Below are positions 44,501 through 53,510 of a DNA stretch of 64,000 bases, in pieces. The stretch comes from CAKOSP01 sp964549115. GTDB taxonomy: Bacteria; Bacillota_I; Bacilli_A; RF39; UBA660. The notes below the pieces were generated by a model, which saw only the letters and a program-made list of their open reading frames with translations, had not been told where the DNA came from and did not search any database. The DNA lies in the NCBI GenBank assembly GCA_964549115.1, contig CAZJTX010000001.1, forward strand, positions 1-64,000, in the 5' to 3' direction. Both the position numbers and the translations under genes were made by a program. Positions within the stretch are counted from its first letter, which is position 1. Every line of letters begins with the position of its first letter.

Positions 44501-46099
44501 TTATTCTATTATTGGAACGTATGGATTGTTATATAGTCCATTACCCGTAACCATTAAATCTGGTTTTAAAGATATAACCGGTCTTATACCATAAGAATCT
44601 TGAATTGAATTACTATAAACGTGCCCCCCCGTAAATACATATAATGCATATGAGGTTGAAGTTGTAGTTTGATATGGTGCGGATAACCAATAATTTTGAT
44701 TTGTATTTAAATAATAATTGTTATTACCTGTATTAAATTTACCTCCCGCCATCATTACTTCATCTGCGGTTAATAAACCTACTGGATTAGCTAATTTAGC
44801 ATTTCCTTTTACTGAATCACTCTTGGTATACGCATCTTCTTTATTAGGGCACTTTAAGGTGGGATTTTTTTGAGTATTCAATCTAACATAAGTTCCATAA
44901 TACCAAGTACCGCTTGATGGTAACCCCATAGCTGCAACTGGAGTAACTCCGTTTGTACTTAAGAATGATGTTTTATCATTACACATAATAACATCTTGTA
45001 AATATTCTTCATATGGTTTTAATTTACTATTATACCAACTATCTATAGATACTTTAATTATACTCTCTGATGTATACCCTCTATGTTTACCCACTTCATA
45101 TGTATAACCAACATATTCAGCTTTATTTATTAATGAGTGATATGCACTCGTACCTATTTGGGTCCCTGTTCCTTCCATTATAACGGCTTGTCCACTCGTT
45201 GGAGCAGTAGTACCACTATATATTAATTTAACTGAATAATCTCCATTTATTTTAACGATTCTCCACCATATATCTTTAGTACCATCTTTTCCAAACTTCA
45301 CCCAGTTGTTATTAACTGCTCCTCTAAAATAATAACTTGTTCCATAATCATCTTCAGTAGGAAACATTCCTTCATTAGTCGTAGCAACAGCATTAAAGTT
45401 AGGAGTAGATCTTCCTTCTATATAAGACGCTCCACCTTTATCTGATAATATTGTTTCGTAAAATCTAGGTAATTGATATGCTTCCATTACTAAATTAGCT
45501 TCTAAATCTTTATTTTGATTTTGATGTTGCAAAGTATCTAAGTTTATAAAAGATACCGTAGCTGTCCATATATGAGTTGTTCCAGTAGTACTAGAATTGG
45601 TTGTTATTTCTTGTTTTCTTTTTACCGGAATTTTACCTCTATATTCAGTTATGTCAAAACCAGATATACCATCTATTGTTACATAATTAAATCCTACTAT
45701 ATTAGTAATGGGTTGATTGTTATGATCAGTTATAGTTAATAATATTTCAGGTTTTTTACTTTGTGTCGTATATATATATTCATTTTCCACAATATCAAAA
45801 TAAACATCATAATCTTTTGTAGCGGTGTTAGTGTTATCATTTGCAATTAATGTAACTTGAGATGACGTTGTAGATGAAAGATTACCTCCCCCAACGGGTA
45901 AATTAAATTGATGAACTTCTAAATGTATTGGATCTCCTTCGGTAAATTTTAATTCATCTAATGTACTACTACTAACTTTGACGCTTGTTTTAGCTTCAGT
46001 TTGTATATCTAACATAAAATAAGCATAAGAAATAGAAAGTACTATTATTAAACTTCCTATAATTGATAAAAGAATAAATCTAGTCTTATTACTTATCAT
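44501..46099 (-). CDS. Large surface protein with DUF6273-like C-terminal domain
   Basis: A 532-residue secreted protein. An N-terminal membrane segment (about residues 8-30) ends in SISYAYF, a pattern seen in TasA/camelysin-like proteins. A Thr-rich beta region follows (residues 35-210). The second half contains the segments SYYFRGAVNNNWVKFG, WWRIVKINGDYSVKLIY and NYWLSAP...YGIRPVISL, typical of gut Bacillota surface proteins with a DUF6273-like fold. The stretch between NYWL and GIRPVISL is poorly conserved relative to the paralogue next door. Its role is unknown, with adhesion or ligand binding possible. It is monocistronic with its own terminator. Confidence 0.8.
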   Translation of the reverse strand: MISNKTRFILLSIIGSLIIVLSISYAYFMLDIQTEAKTSVKVSSSTLDELKFTEGDPIHLEVHQFNLPVGGGNLSSTTSSQVTLIANDNTNTATKDYDVYFDIVENEYIYTTQSKKPEILLTITDHNNQPITNIVGFNYVTIDGISGFDITEYRGKIPVKRKQEITTNSSTTGTTHIWTATVSFINLDTLQHQNQNKDLEANLVMEAYQLPRFYETILSDKGGASYIEGRSTPNFNAVATTNEGMFPTEDDYGTSYYFRGAVNNNWVKFGKDGTKDIWWRIVKINGDYSVKLIYSGTTAPTSGQAVIMEGTGTQIGTSAYHSLINKAEYVGYTYEVGKHRGYTSESIIKVSIDSWYNSKLKPYEEYLQDVIMCNDKTSFLSTNGVTPVAAMGLPSSGTWYYGTYVRLNTQKNPTLKCPNKEDAYTKSDSVKGNAKLANPVGLLTADEVMMAGGKFNTGNNNYYLNTNQNYWLSAPYQTTTSTSYALYVFTGGHVYSNSIQDSYGIRPVISLKPDLMVTGNGLYNNPYVPIIE

Positions 46100-46151
46100 A
46101 TTTTATACCATATTAATTATATCATAACTTGTTTTACTTTATTATATATTT

Positions 46152-47741
46152 TTACATGTCAACTATATAAGGATCATTCCAATGTCCCGTTCCTGATACA
46201 GAAAGATCTGATGATAGAGAAATAACGGGACGAACGCCTGAAACAGCAACATTCAGAAAAAACAAGTTCAAAGCACCGGACGAATTTACGATAAATCCGA
46301 AAGCTTGAGAATCGTTCACAAGGCTCGGCGAAACCAACCAATAATTATTATTTATATATAAATAATAATTTTGATTAGTTGTCGTTCCATGGCCTCCTGC
46401 CAGAATTACTTCGTCTGCTGTCAATAGGCCTATTGGGTATGTTAGTTGCCCATTTCCTGCTTCGGTATCTGACACTGTATACGCATCTTCTTTATCAGGG
46501 CATGTTAATTGAGGCTTATTATTTGTATATAGTCTATGCTACACATCTGAAAACTTTATTGTGTCTGGTAGGTTTATTGGTATCCATTCGTCTGTGATAA
46601 AGCTCCTATCATTACACACTACAAAGTCACTTAGGTAGTCTTCATAGTCTTGCAAGTTTTCTTCATACCAGTTATCTATATTTTTTTTTATTACACTATT
46701 TGTAGAATGACCTCTATGTTCATTTAAGGTATACATATAACCTATGTATTCGCCTCTATGATCTGGTGAGTTAAAATAATATTTTCCTATTTGAGTTTTT
46801 GTTCCTGTCATTACTACTTTTTGTGCGTCTGTTGGGGCCTCTGTTCCTGTGTATATTAGTTTTACCGACCCATCACCATTTATTCTAACTATTCTCCACC
46901 ATATATCATTGTCGTCTTCTTTTCCAAATTTGACCCAATTATTATCTACAGCTCCTCTAAAGTAATAACTCATTCCATAATCATCTTCTATAGCATACAT
47001 ACCTTCATTTGTGGTAGATATAATATCTAGCGCATGCGACTTTTGTTCTATAGATTCTTTGCTACCGTTATTAGCCAAAAGAGTTTCTTTAAAGGTTGAC
47101 TTATATTTTTTTATTATCAAGTTCGCACTCATGGTTTTTCCTTCTATGGCACTTTGGTCTTTACCATCTAAATTAATGAAAGTTATTGTTGATGTCCATA
47201 TATGAGTAGTGCCTGTCGTTGACGAAGTAGTAGTTATTTCTTGTTTGCTTTTTAAAACTATTTCTCCTTCATATTCAGTTATGTCGAAACCCGATACTCC
47301 TCCTTGGTTAACATAAGTTAGCCCGGGTACTGAAGTAACGTTATTGTTATTTTGATCTTTTATAGTCAGTATTATTTCTGGTGTCTTTTCAAGAGTTGTG
47401 TAAAAAAAACCGTTTTCTTCTATATAAAAAACAACATCATAATATTTAGTAGCTTCGTTTGTTGTATTATTTGCTACTAAGGTAACTGATGAAGTTGTAC
47501 TTCCCGTTAAATTTCCTTTACTTATCCCTAGTGTGGAACTATCCACCGTTAGACCAATTGGAGTACCCTGTTCAAAGTCCATCTTATCAAGAGAACCACT
47601 TACAATGTCTACCTTTGTTGTTGCAGCTTTGCCAATATGAGGTGCCATATAAGCATAAGTAAGAGACAAGGCTATTATTAATATCCCTATTATACTTAGT
47701 ATGGTTATTTTAGATTTTCTTGAAACGTTAATATTTGCCAC
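46152..47741 (-). pseudogene. Paralogous surface protein interrupted by one in-frame amber codon
   Basis: Reading through a single TAG (46539-46541) gives 529 residues against 532 in the neighbour at 44501-46099, with the same architecture: signal-anchor ending SLTYAYM, Thr-rich beta region, SYYFRGAVDNNWVKFG, WWRIVRINGDGSVKLIY, NYWLVSP and SGVRPVISL. At the stop the paralogue reads TYVRL where this one has V-stop-HRL, so a Tyr codon (TAT/TAC) has probably become TAG. No frameshift is needed. The upstream 400 residues would be made as a truncated product. The last 100 codons have an unusual base composition between NYWL and GVRPVISL. It may be a fresh pseudogene, a population variant or a sequencing error. 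Confidence 0.85.
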
Positions 47742-47789
47742 CTACTTTTATTATATATAGTTTAACATTAAAGCAAGGTTAGTTCTAGG

Positions 47790-49016
47790 TTAATTCTTTT
47801 CTTTATACATTCTGATTAATTCTTTTATATTAAGTTTAATTCCATAATTTAATATTGCATTTTTATAAATTCTTATAGATAAATACGCCATTAAAATAAT
47901 TGACAAAGTTAATATAATAACCGATGAAATTATAGTTAATAAATTAACATTACTTGATAAATAACTTCCCGGGGCCATAAACGGAGAAGTAAATGGTATA
48001 TACAACAATATTTTAGTAACGCTATCAGCTTGAAATGTTGGCATTAATACTGATAAGTAATATGATATAAACAAAAGCATTGATACAACGCTATTAACTG
48101 ATTGCAGCTCTTCTACTTTATTAACAAACGATCCAACAAGTGAGAATAAAAATGCATAAAATAAGAAACCTAATGTGAAAAATGTTAAAAATGTAAATAT
48201 TAATTTAAAATTAAATATTATTCCACTAAACATTGATGCAAATAAGTTTGCTGGGAAAAACGCTTTATAAGATATAAATGCAGTTAGTATCATTATAATT
48301 AATTGTGTAAATCCTACTAAACCAATTCCTAATGTTTTACCTATTACTATATATTTAGCTTTAGTTGAAGTAATTAGATTATCAATTATCTTAGATGTTT
48401 TTTCTGTAGTAATAGCGGTCGATACTTGATATGAAGAATAATATATAAAAAAGAATAAAAGAATTGATATTATGACTGATATACCCACTTCTTTTTCCGA
48501 TGATGATTTATTAAATTCTTTAACATCATACATAATCGGGGTATTAATATAACTTATTTCTTTTTCACTTAAACCCTTTTCTTCTAATTTTATTTGTTGA
48601 TATATCATATTCATTAAATCCATATCAACGTGTAAATAACCTTCTAGATTCAGTTTATCAACATAATATATCGACTTTAATTCATTTTCATCTTTATAAA
48701 AATATATCGAAGCACTATAATCGTTTTCTACTAACTTTTGGATTTCTTTTTCTGAATAATCTTTATTTTTTATTTTGTACTTAGTATTTTTATCCATTTC
48801 ATTTAACATAGTTAATTTATCTTGAAAAACATTATCTTTATCTATTATTAATATTTCAGATTGAGCTGAGATATCTGTTTTAAATAATTTTAATATATTA
48901 GGTATATTAAAACCTATAACTATCATAGATAACATTATTACAAAAGATATTATAAAAGCTTTTTTCTTTATAGTCTCAAGAGCAGTAAATTTTGAAATTA
49001 CAAATATATCTTTCAT
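47790..49016 (-). CDS. ABC-2 family transporter permease (NatB-like)
   Basis: A 408-residue permease with one N-terminal helix (about residues 20-40), a large extracytoplasmic domain (about 45-175) and five or six C-terminal helices, the layout of NatB/ABC-2 exporters. The segment STAITTEKTSKIIDNLITSTKAKYIVIGKTLG is the family's coupling region before the second helix. It overlaps the ATPase gene by four bases. Substrate unknown; Bacillus NatAB exports sodium, and relatives export peptides. Confidence 0.9.
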   Translation of the reverse strand: MKDIFVISKFTALETIKKKAFIISFVIMLSMIVIGFNIPNILKLFKTDISAQSEILIIDKDNVFQDKLTMLNEMDKNTKYKIKNKDYSEKEIQKLVENDYSASIYFYKDENELKSIYYVDKLNLEGYLHVDMDLMNMIYQQIKLEEKGLSEKEISYINTPIMYDVKEFNKSSSEKEVGISVIISILLFFFIYYSSYQVSTAITTEKTSKIIDNLITSTKAKYIVIGKTLGIGLVGFTQLIIMILTAFISYKAFFPANLFASMFSGIIFNFKLIFTFLTFFTLGFLFYAFLFSLVGSFVNKVEELQSVNSVVSMLLFISYYLSVLMPTFQADSVTKILLYIPFTSPFMAPGSYLSSNVNLLTIISSVIILTLSIILMAYLSIRIYKNAILNYGIKLNIKELIRMYKEKN

Positions 49017-49903
49017 TGTTTACCTCCTACCTTTTCTATAAAGATTTCATTTAAAGTAGGTTTTTTTAATTCATATTTAATAATTTTAACTTTTTCTTTA
49101 ATTAAAGTCTTCAACATTTTTTCTCCTTCTAATTCATCTGTTATATTTATTAAATATATATTAGATCCCCTTATTTCCTTCTTATCTAAATCTAATAATT
49201 TAGATACATCTTTATCAGTCTCTAAATACAAATGATTAGCCTTATAAGAGTTTCTTATTTCAGATAAGTTACCCTGTAAAACTGTTTTACCGCGGTCAAG
49301 TATTAATAAATCATCTACTAATTCTTCTACATCACTCATTTGATGTGATGATAATATTATATATTTTCCTTCATTTTTCAAATCTAAAACTATATCTTTT
49401 AGTAATTTATTATTAACTGGATCTAATCCTGAAAAAGGTTCATCTAAAAATATAATATCTGGTTTATTTAATAATGATAATATAAACTGAACTTTTTGAG
49501 CATTACCTTTAGATAACTTTTCTGGAGTATAGTTTTTATACTCAGTTATTTCTAACTTCTCTAACCAGTAGTTAATATCTTTTTCAGCTTCTTTTTTATT
49601 TATTCCTTTTAAATTAGAAAAATACATTAACTGATTATATATAGTAGTCTTAGGATATAATCCTCTTTCTTCTGGTAAGTAACCAATTTTAAATTTAGAT
49701 TCTTCTAAATTTTTTCCGTTTAATAAAACTTTACCACTATTTTTTTTAATAATGTTTAGAATCATTCTAATGGATGTTGTCTTTCCCGCACCATTGGTTC
49801 CTAAAAAACCAAATATAGTTGGTTTATCCATTGTGAAGGATACATTATCCACAACTAATTTTTCACCGTATCTTTTAGATAAATTTTCTACAACTAATTT
49901 CAT
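49013..49903 (-). CDS. ABC transporter ATP-binding protein (NatA-like)
   Basis: A 296-residue ATPase. Walker A GTNGAGKTTS near 35-44, signature LSKGNAQK near 130, Walker B IIFLDEPFSGLDP near 148-160, and the H-loop SSHQMSDVEEL. The C-terminal 80 residues form a DUF4162-type domain seen in NatA/YhaQ-like proteins. The permease follows with a four-base overlap. It begins 7 bases after ffh and may be co-transcribed with it. Confidence 0.92.
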   Translation of the reverse strand: MKLVVENLSKRYGEKLVVDNVSFTMDKPTIFGFLGTNGAGKTTSIRMILNIIKKNSGKVLLNGKNLEESKFKIGYLPEERGLYPKTTIYNQLMYFSNLKGINKKEAEKDINYWLEKLEITEYKNYTPEKLSKGNAQKVQFILSLLNKPDIIFLDEPFSGLDPVNNKLLKDIVLDLKNEGKYIILSSHQMSDVEELVDDLLILDRGKTVLQGNLSEIRNSYKANHLYLETDKDVSKLLDLDKKEIRGSNIYLINITDELEGEKMLKTLIKEKVKIIKYELKKPTLNEIFIEKVGGKQ

Positions 49904-49910
49904 ATACCTC

Positions 49911-51221
49911 CTAAAATGGTAATTTCATATTACCGCTATTGATCATTTTCATCATTTTTTTCATTTCTTCAAATTGTTTTAATAGTTTGTTTACTTCTTC
50001 AACACTTCTTCCACTACCCTTGGCTATTCTAACTTTTCTTGTTGCTTTTAATATATTCGGATTCCTTCTTTCCTCCGGTGTCATTGATAATATAATAGCT
50101 TCTATATGTGCTAAATCTTTTGGATTAATTGATATATCATTTAAACCCATCTTTCTAGCTCCAGGTAACATCTTTAAAACATTTTCAAGTGGACCCAACT
50201 TTTTTATTTGTTTAAATGTATTTAAAAAATCTTCTAAATCAAACTTACCACTTTTTAGTTTTCTTGCTTGTTCTTTAGCTTCTTCTTCACTAATTACATC
50301 TTCTACTTTACTTGCTATTGCAAGTATATCTCCCATATCTAAAATTCTATCTGCCATTTGTTCTGGATAAAACTCTCTTAATCCATCTAACTTTTCTGAA
50401 TCTCCTGCAAACTTAATTGGTATATTAGTTAGATGCCTAATTGAAAGCGCTACTCCGCCTTTTGTTCTACCATCTAATTTAGTAATAATGGAACCTGTTA
50501 ATTTAATTATTTCGTTAAATCCTTTTATAACATTTATTGCATCTTGTCCCATCATCGCATCAATTACTAATATAGTCTCGTTTAATTTTATATTGTCTTC
50601 TATTTCTTTTAACTCATCCATTAAGACATTATCTATTTGTAATCTACCCGCAGTATCTATAATAATGTAATCATTATTGTTTTCTTTAGCAAACTCTATT
50701 CCTTTTTTTACAATATCTACAACACTTTTATTATCTTTATCATAATAAATATTAACACCTAGTTGATTAGCGATTTGCTCTAATTGATCTATAGCCGCCG
50801 GTCTATAAATATCTCCTGCTATTAATAAAGGGTTTTTCTTATAATTCTTTCTAACATAATTAGCGATTTTACCCGCTGTGGTTGTTTTACCACTTCCTTG
50901 AAGTCCTACTAACATAATAATTGTAGGTTTACTATCTACATGAAGTGGTTCATAATCACTTCCTAAAAGTAAAATTAATTCATCTTTTAATAATTTTATA
51001 AACACTTCATCGGGTTTTAAACTTTTTTCTATTTCTATCCCCAATGCTTTAATTTTTATATTTTCTATAAACTCTTTTACAACATCATAATTAACATCAG
51101 CTTCTAGTAAAGCTAACCTTATTTCTCTAGTCGCATCTTTAATATTATCTTCAGTAATTTTTCCCATACCTTTGATATTTTTAAGAGCGTTTGATAATCT
51201 ATCTCCAATGTAGTCAAACAT
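49911..51221 (-). CDS. ffh: Signal recognition particle protein Ffh
   Basis: GTPase that binds signal peptides and the SRP RNA and targets nascent membrane proteins to FtsY. The N domain leads into the G domain with GLQGSGKTTTAGK near 103-115, DTAGR near 187-191, TKLDG near 245-249 and GDSEKLDGL. The methionine-rich M domain at the end contains PGARKMG and GSGRSVEEVNKLLKQFEEMKK, with IAKGSGRS the RNA-binding loop. I start at ATG 51221 (436 residues) because AGAGGTG lies upstream. The ylxM gene that often precedes ffh is absent. Confidence 0.97.
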   Translation of the reverse strand: MFDYIGDRLSNALKNIKGMGKITEDNIKDATREIRLALLEADVNYDVVKEFIENIKIKALGIEIEKSLKPDEVFIKLLKDELILLLGSDYEPLHVDSKPTIIMLVGLQGSGKTTTAGKIANYVRKNYKKNPLLIAGDIYRPAAIDQLEQIANQLGVNIYYDKDNKSVVDIVKKGIEFAKENNNDYIIIDTAGRLQIDNVLMDELKEIEDNIKLNETILVIDAMMGQDAINVIKGFNEIIKLTGSIITKLDGRTKGGVALSIRHLTNIPIKFAGDSEKLDGLREFYPEQMADRILDMGDILAIASKVEDVISEEEAKEQARKLKSGKFDLEDFLNTFKQIKKLGPLENVLKMLPGARKMGLNDISINPKDLAHIEAIILSMTPEERRNPNILKATRKVRIAKGSGRSVEEVNKLLKQFEEMKKMMKMINSGNMKLPF

Positions 51222-51268
51222 ATTAATCACCTCTTTAATTTTATCATATATCTTTACTACTTTCTAAA

Positions 51269-51277
51269 TGTTATAAT
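51269..51277 (+). promoter_or_regulatory. Extended -10 promoter of the VanY-like gene
   Basis: TGT-TATAAT with TATAAT at 51272-51277. The predicted start is near 51284, directly before the AGGTGAT ribosome-binding site, giving a leader of about 10 bases. Confidence 0.6.
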
Positions 51278-51293
51278 TTATTTAGGTGATTTA

Positions 51294-52343
51294 ATGAAAA
51301 CATATAAATGGTATTACATAATAATTATAATCGTATTACTATGCATCCCAACTTATTATATATATAATAAATACTTTAAAAAAGTTGAAACTTATAATGT
51401 TGACGTTTCGGATAAATACTCAAAATCTGAGGTATATAACTTAATAAAAGATACTAAATATTATAATGAAGATTTTAAAGATGAATATATTAATATTAAA
51501 AATCAAGATAAAGATAACTTTATAAAAAATATAAGTATATTTTTAAATAAAGGTTATAACTCTACTGAAATTAATAATATTTATTTATTAAGTGATAAAA
51601 ACATTTCTAAATTACTTAATAAAGAATACATAGATATTGCTGATTATATTGAAATTAAAAATTTTGATGTTAATAATTATGAAAGATATATTAATTATTT
51701 AGAAAAAGAGAAAAAGGATATTCAAACAACTGTTACATATGTAAATATAGGATTGGATAAACCTTGGTATAGTAATCCCGTCATAAATGAACATGAAGGA
51801 GAATTATATGTAAATGTAAATAAATTTTATAGATTGTCAGACACATATGAGCCCGATGATTTAGTGTATGTGGATAAAACTAGAAGAATGAGAAAAGAAG
51901 CAGCAGAGCAATATAAAAAATTACAAAAAGATGCGAATGATGCAGGACTTCCAATTGTGCCTAGATCTGGATATAGAAGTTATAAAACACAAGTATCAAC
52001 TTATGCCCACTGGGTAAATGTAAATGGTAAAGCATCTGCAGATATATCATCAGCAAGAGCTGGACACTCAGAACATCAAACGGGATTAGTTATGGATGTA
52101 ATTAATAGAGCATATAAAGAAGCTACTGGGAAAAATGTTACCCCTACTGAGGAAAAATGGTTAAGAGAAAATTCTTATAAATATGGATTTATTGTAAGGT
52201 ATCCAAAAGGTAAAACTAAAATAACCGGATATATTCACGAACCGTGGCATTTAAGATATCTAGGTATTGAACTTGCTACCAAAGTGTATGAATCAAATTT
52301 AACCTATGATGAGTACTATGATTTATATATAAAAGAGTATTAA
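51294..52343 (+). CDS. D-alanyl-D-alanine carboxypeptidase, VanY-like (M15B)
   Basis: A 349-residue extracellular enzyme that trims the terminal D-Ala of peptidoglycan stems. A signal-anchor helix (about residues 7-25) is followed by a linker domain and then the M15B core: RSGYRSYKTQ near 221-230, the zinc motif SEHQTGLVMD near 257-266 (SxHxxGxAxD type) and EPWHLRY near 316-322 with the second His ligand and catalytic Glu. All catalytic positions are present. Transcribed alone in the plus direction. Confidence 0.93.
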   Translation: MKTYKWYYIIIIIVLLCIPTYYIYNKYFKKVETYNVDVSDKYSKSEVYNLIKDTKYYNEDFKDEYINIKNQDKDNFIKNISIFLNKGYNSTEINNIYLLSDKNISKLLNKEYIDIADYIEIKNFDVNNYERYINYLEKEKKDIQTTVTYVNIGLDKPWYSNPVINEHEGELYVNVNKFYRLSDTYEPDDLVYVDKTRRMRKEAAEQYKKLQKDANDAGLPIVPRSGYRSYKTQVSTYAHWVNVNGKASADISSARAGHSEHQTGLVMDVINRAYKEATGKNVTPTEEKWLRENSYKYGFIVRYPKGKTKITGYIHEPWHLRYLGIELATKVYESNLTYDEYYDLYIKEY

Positions 52344-52450
52344 TGTTGTTATTATAAATTAAATGTGGTAACCTTATATTGTTTGTTATATTTAAATATT
52401 CTTCTTTTTGAACAAATATTAAAAATATAAAATTTCAAGAAGGAGGAATT

Positions 52451-52615
52451 ATGAAAAAAGACAAAACTCTTAAATGTAAAGATTGTGGAGAAAACTTTGA
52501 ATTTACAGTTGGTGAACAAGAATTTTTTGAAGAAAAAGGTTTTACAAACGAACCAGTAAGATGCCCAGACTGTAGAAGAAAAAACAAAGAAAGAAAACAA
52601 AGAAGAGATTATTAA
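52451..52615 (+). CDS. Small zinc-ribbon protein (54 aa)
   Basis: A 54-residue protein with CKDC at residues 9-12 and CPDC at 38-41, a treble-clef/zinc-ribbon pair of the zf-trcl kind (probable zinc-binding domain), and a basic tail RRKNKERKQRRDY that could bind nucleic acid. A very strong AAGGAGGAATT ribosome-binding site precedes the ATG and a strong terminator follows the stop, so it is a real short gene. The role of the family is unknown. Confidence 0.85.
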   Translation: MKKDKTLKCKDCGENFEFTVGEQEFFEEKGFTNEPVRCPDCRRKNKERKQRRDY

Positions 52616-52643
52616 AAAAGAAACACTAATGTGTTTCTTTTTT
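52614..52643. terminator. Bidirectional terminator between the zinc-ribbon and coiled-coil genes
   Basis: A 13-bp stem (52614-52626 with 52631-52643), loop taat, A-run and T-run on opposite sides. It serves both convergent genes. Its core AAACACTAATGTGTTT is identical to that of the pnp terminator. Confidence 0.9.
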
Positions 52644-53423
52644 TTATCTTGTTTTAATTATTTCATCTTCGTCATATAAGTCTTGACTAAGATTAGTATG
52701 TAACTCTGCTTCTCTATCTTCTTTTTTAAATTGCAATATATGTAAGTTATCGTTTACATATGAACTTAGCAACTCTTCTAATTCATCATATGTAATATGT
52801 ATTAGTTTATTATAATATCTATAATTTACTAAATAATTTAAAAAGTCATCTACATAACTAAATTTTGAATTAAATTTATCTTTAGAAATACCCATACTAC
52901 CTATTTTATATAACGCAACAGTATTATCTTTAAAATGCCAGACAGTTTTTTCAGTTAAGAATAATGCTAATCCTTCGTTTTCAATATCTCGTAATTCTTC
53001 TTTACTACTATATTCTGGTTTAGAAATAGCATGATTAATTATTAAATGTAATTTACTTGGAGATTCCCAATTAGTATTTTCTACTATACTCATAGAATCT
53101 GCATTTTGATACACATATAATTCGCCTTCAAATAAAGTAATTAATTTTCCTAAAATTTTACCTAAGTCTGTAACATCAAATGTAGTTACTCTTTTAACTA
53201 ACCTTCTATGTCTTCTATATTTTTCTTCTGCTTCCATTCTAATGGTATCTAATTCAGATAATTCTTCTTTATACTGTTCTAAAATTTCTCTTTTAATAGC
53301 TATTTGTTTTTGTCTTATTTCTCTTGATGCTTTATTTTGAAGAACACTATATTTATCATGACTTTCTTGATATTCAAATAAATACTTTAAATGTTGTTCA
53401 AAAACGTCTAATTCTTCTTTCAT
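52644..53423 (-). CDS. Coiled-coil hypothetical protein
   Basis: A 259-residue soluble protein. The first 85 residues are a charged coiled coil (EIRQKQIAIKREILEQYKEEL). The rest is a mixed domain with no motif I recognise, acidic at the C-terminus. It lies between near-identical terminators (about 52628 and 53495), so it is transcribed alone or as an end of a short unit. Its nearest same-strand neighbour upstream is pnp, but a terminator intervenes. Function unknown. Confidence 0.75.
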   Translation of the reverse strand: MKEELDVFEQHLKYLFEYQESHDKYSVLQNKASREIRQKQIAIKREILEQYKEELSELDTIRMEAEEKYRRHRRLVKRVTTFDVTDLGKILGKLITLFEGELYVYQNADSMSIVENTNWESPSKLHLIINHAISKPEYSSKEELRDIENEGLALFLTEKTVWHFKDNTVALYKIGSMGISKDKFNSKFSYVDDFLNYLVNYRYYNKLIHITYDELEELLSSYVNDNLHILQFKKEDREAELHTNLSQDLYDEDEIIKTR

Positions 53424-53480
53424 ATTACCAATCCTCTCTTGGGATATTTATTATAACCTTTATTATTTCTTTGTCAAATA

Positions 53481-53510
53481 AAAAAACAAACACTAATGTG
53501 TTTGTTTTTT
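53481..53510 (-). terminator. Terminator of pnp
   Basis: A 13-bp stem (53481-53493 with 53498-53510), loop taat, A/T-runs on both sides; it overlaps the pnp stop codon. Shares the 16-base core AAACACTAATGTGTTT with the terminator at 52614-52643. Confidence 0.9.

Noticed and set aside
44501..47741. A complete diversity-generating retroelement at this locus
   Set aside because: No reverse transcriptase, accessory protein or template repeat could be found; only the variable-segment pattern is reported as a lead.
52352..52600. An 82-codon Phe-rich frame on the minus strand
   Set aside because: It lies opposite the 54-residue zinc-ribbon gene, which has a strong ribosome-binding site and CxxC pairs. 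The Phe-rich product is a shadow of its Lys/Glu codons.
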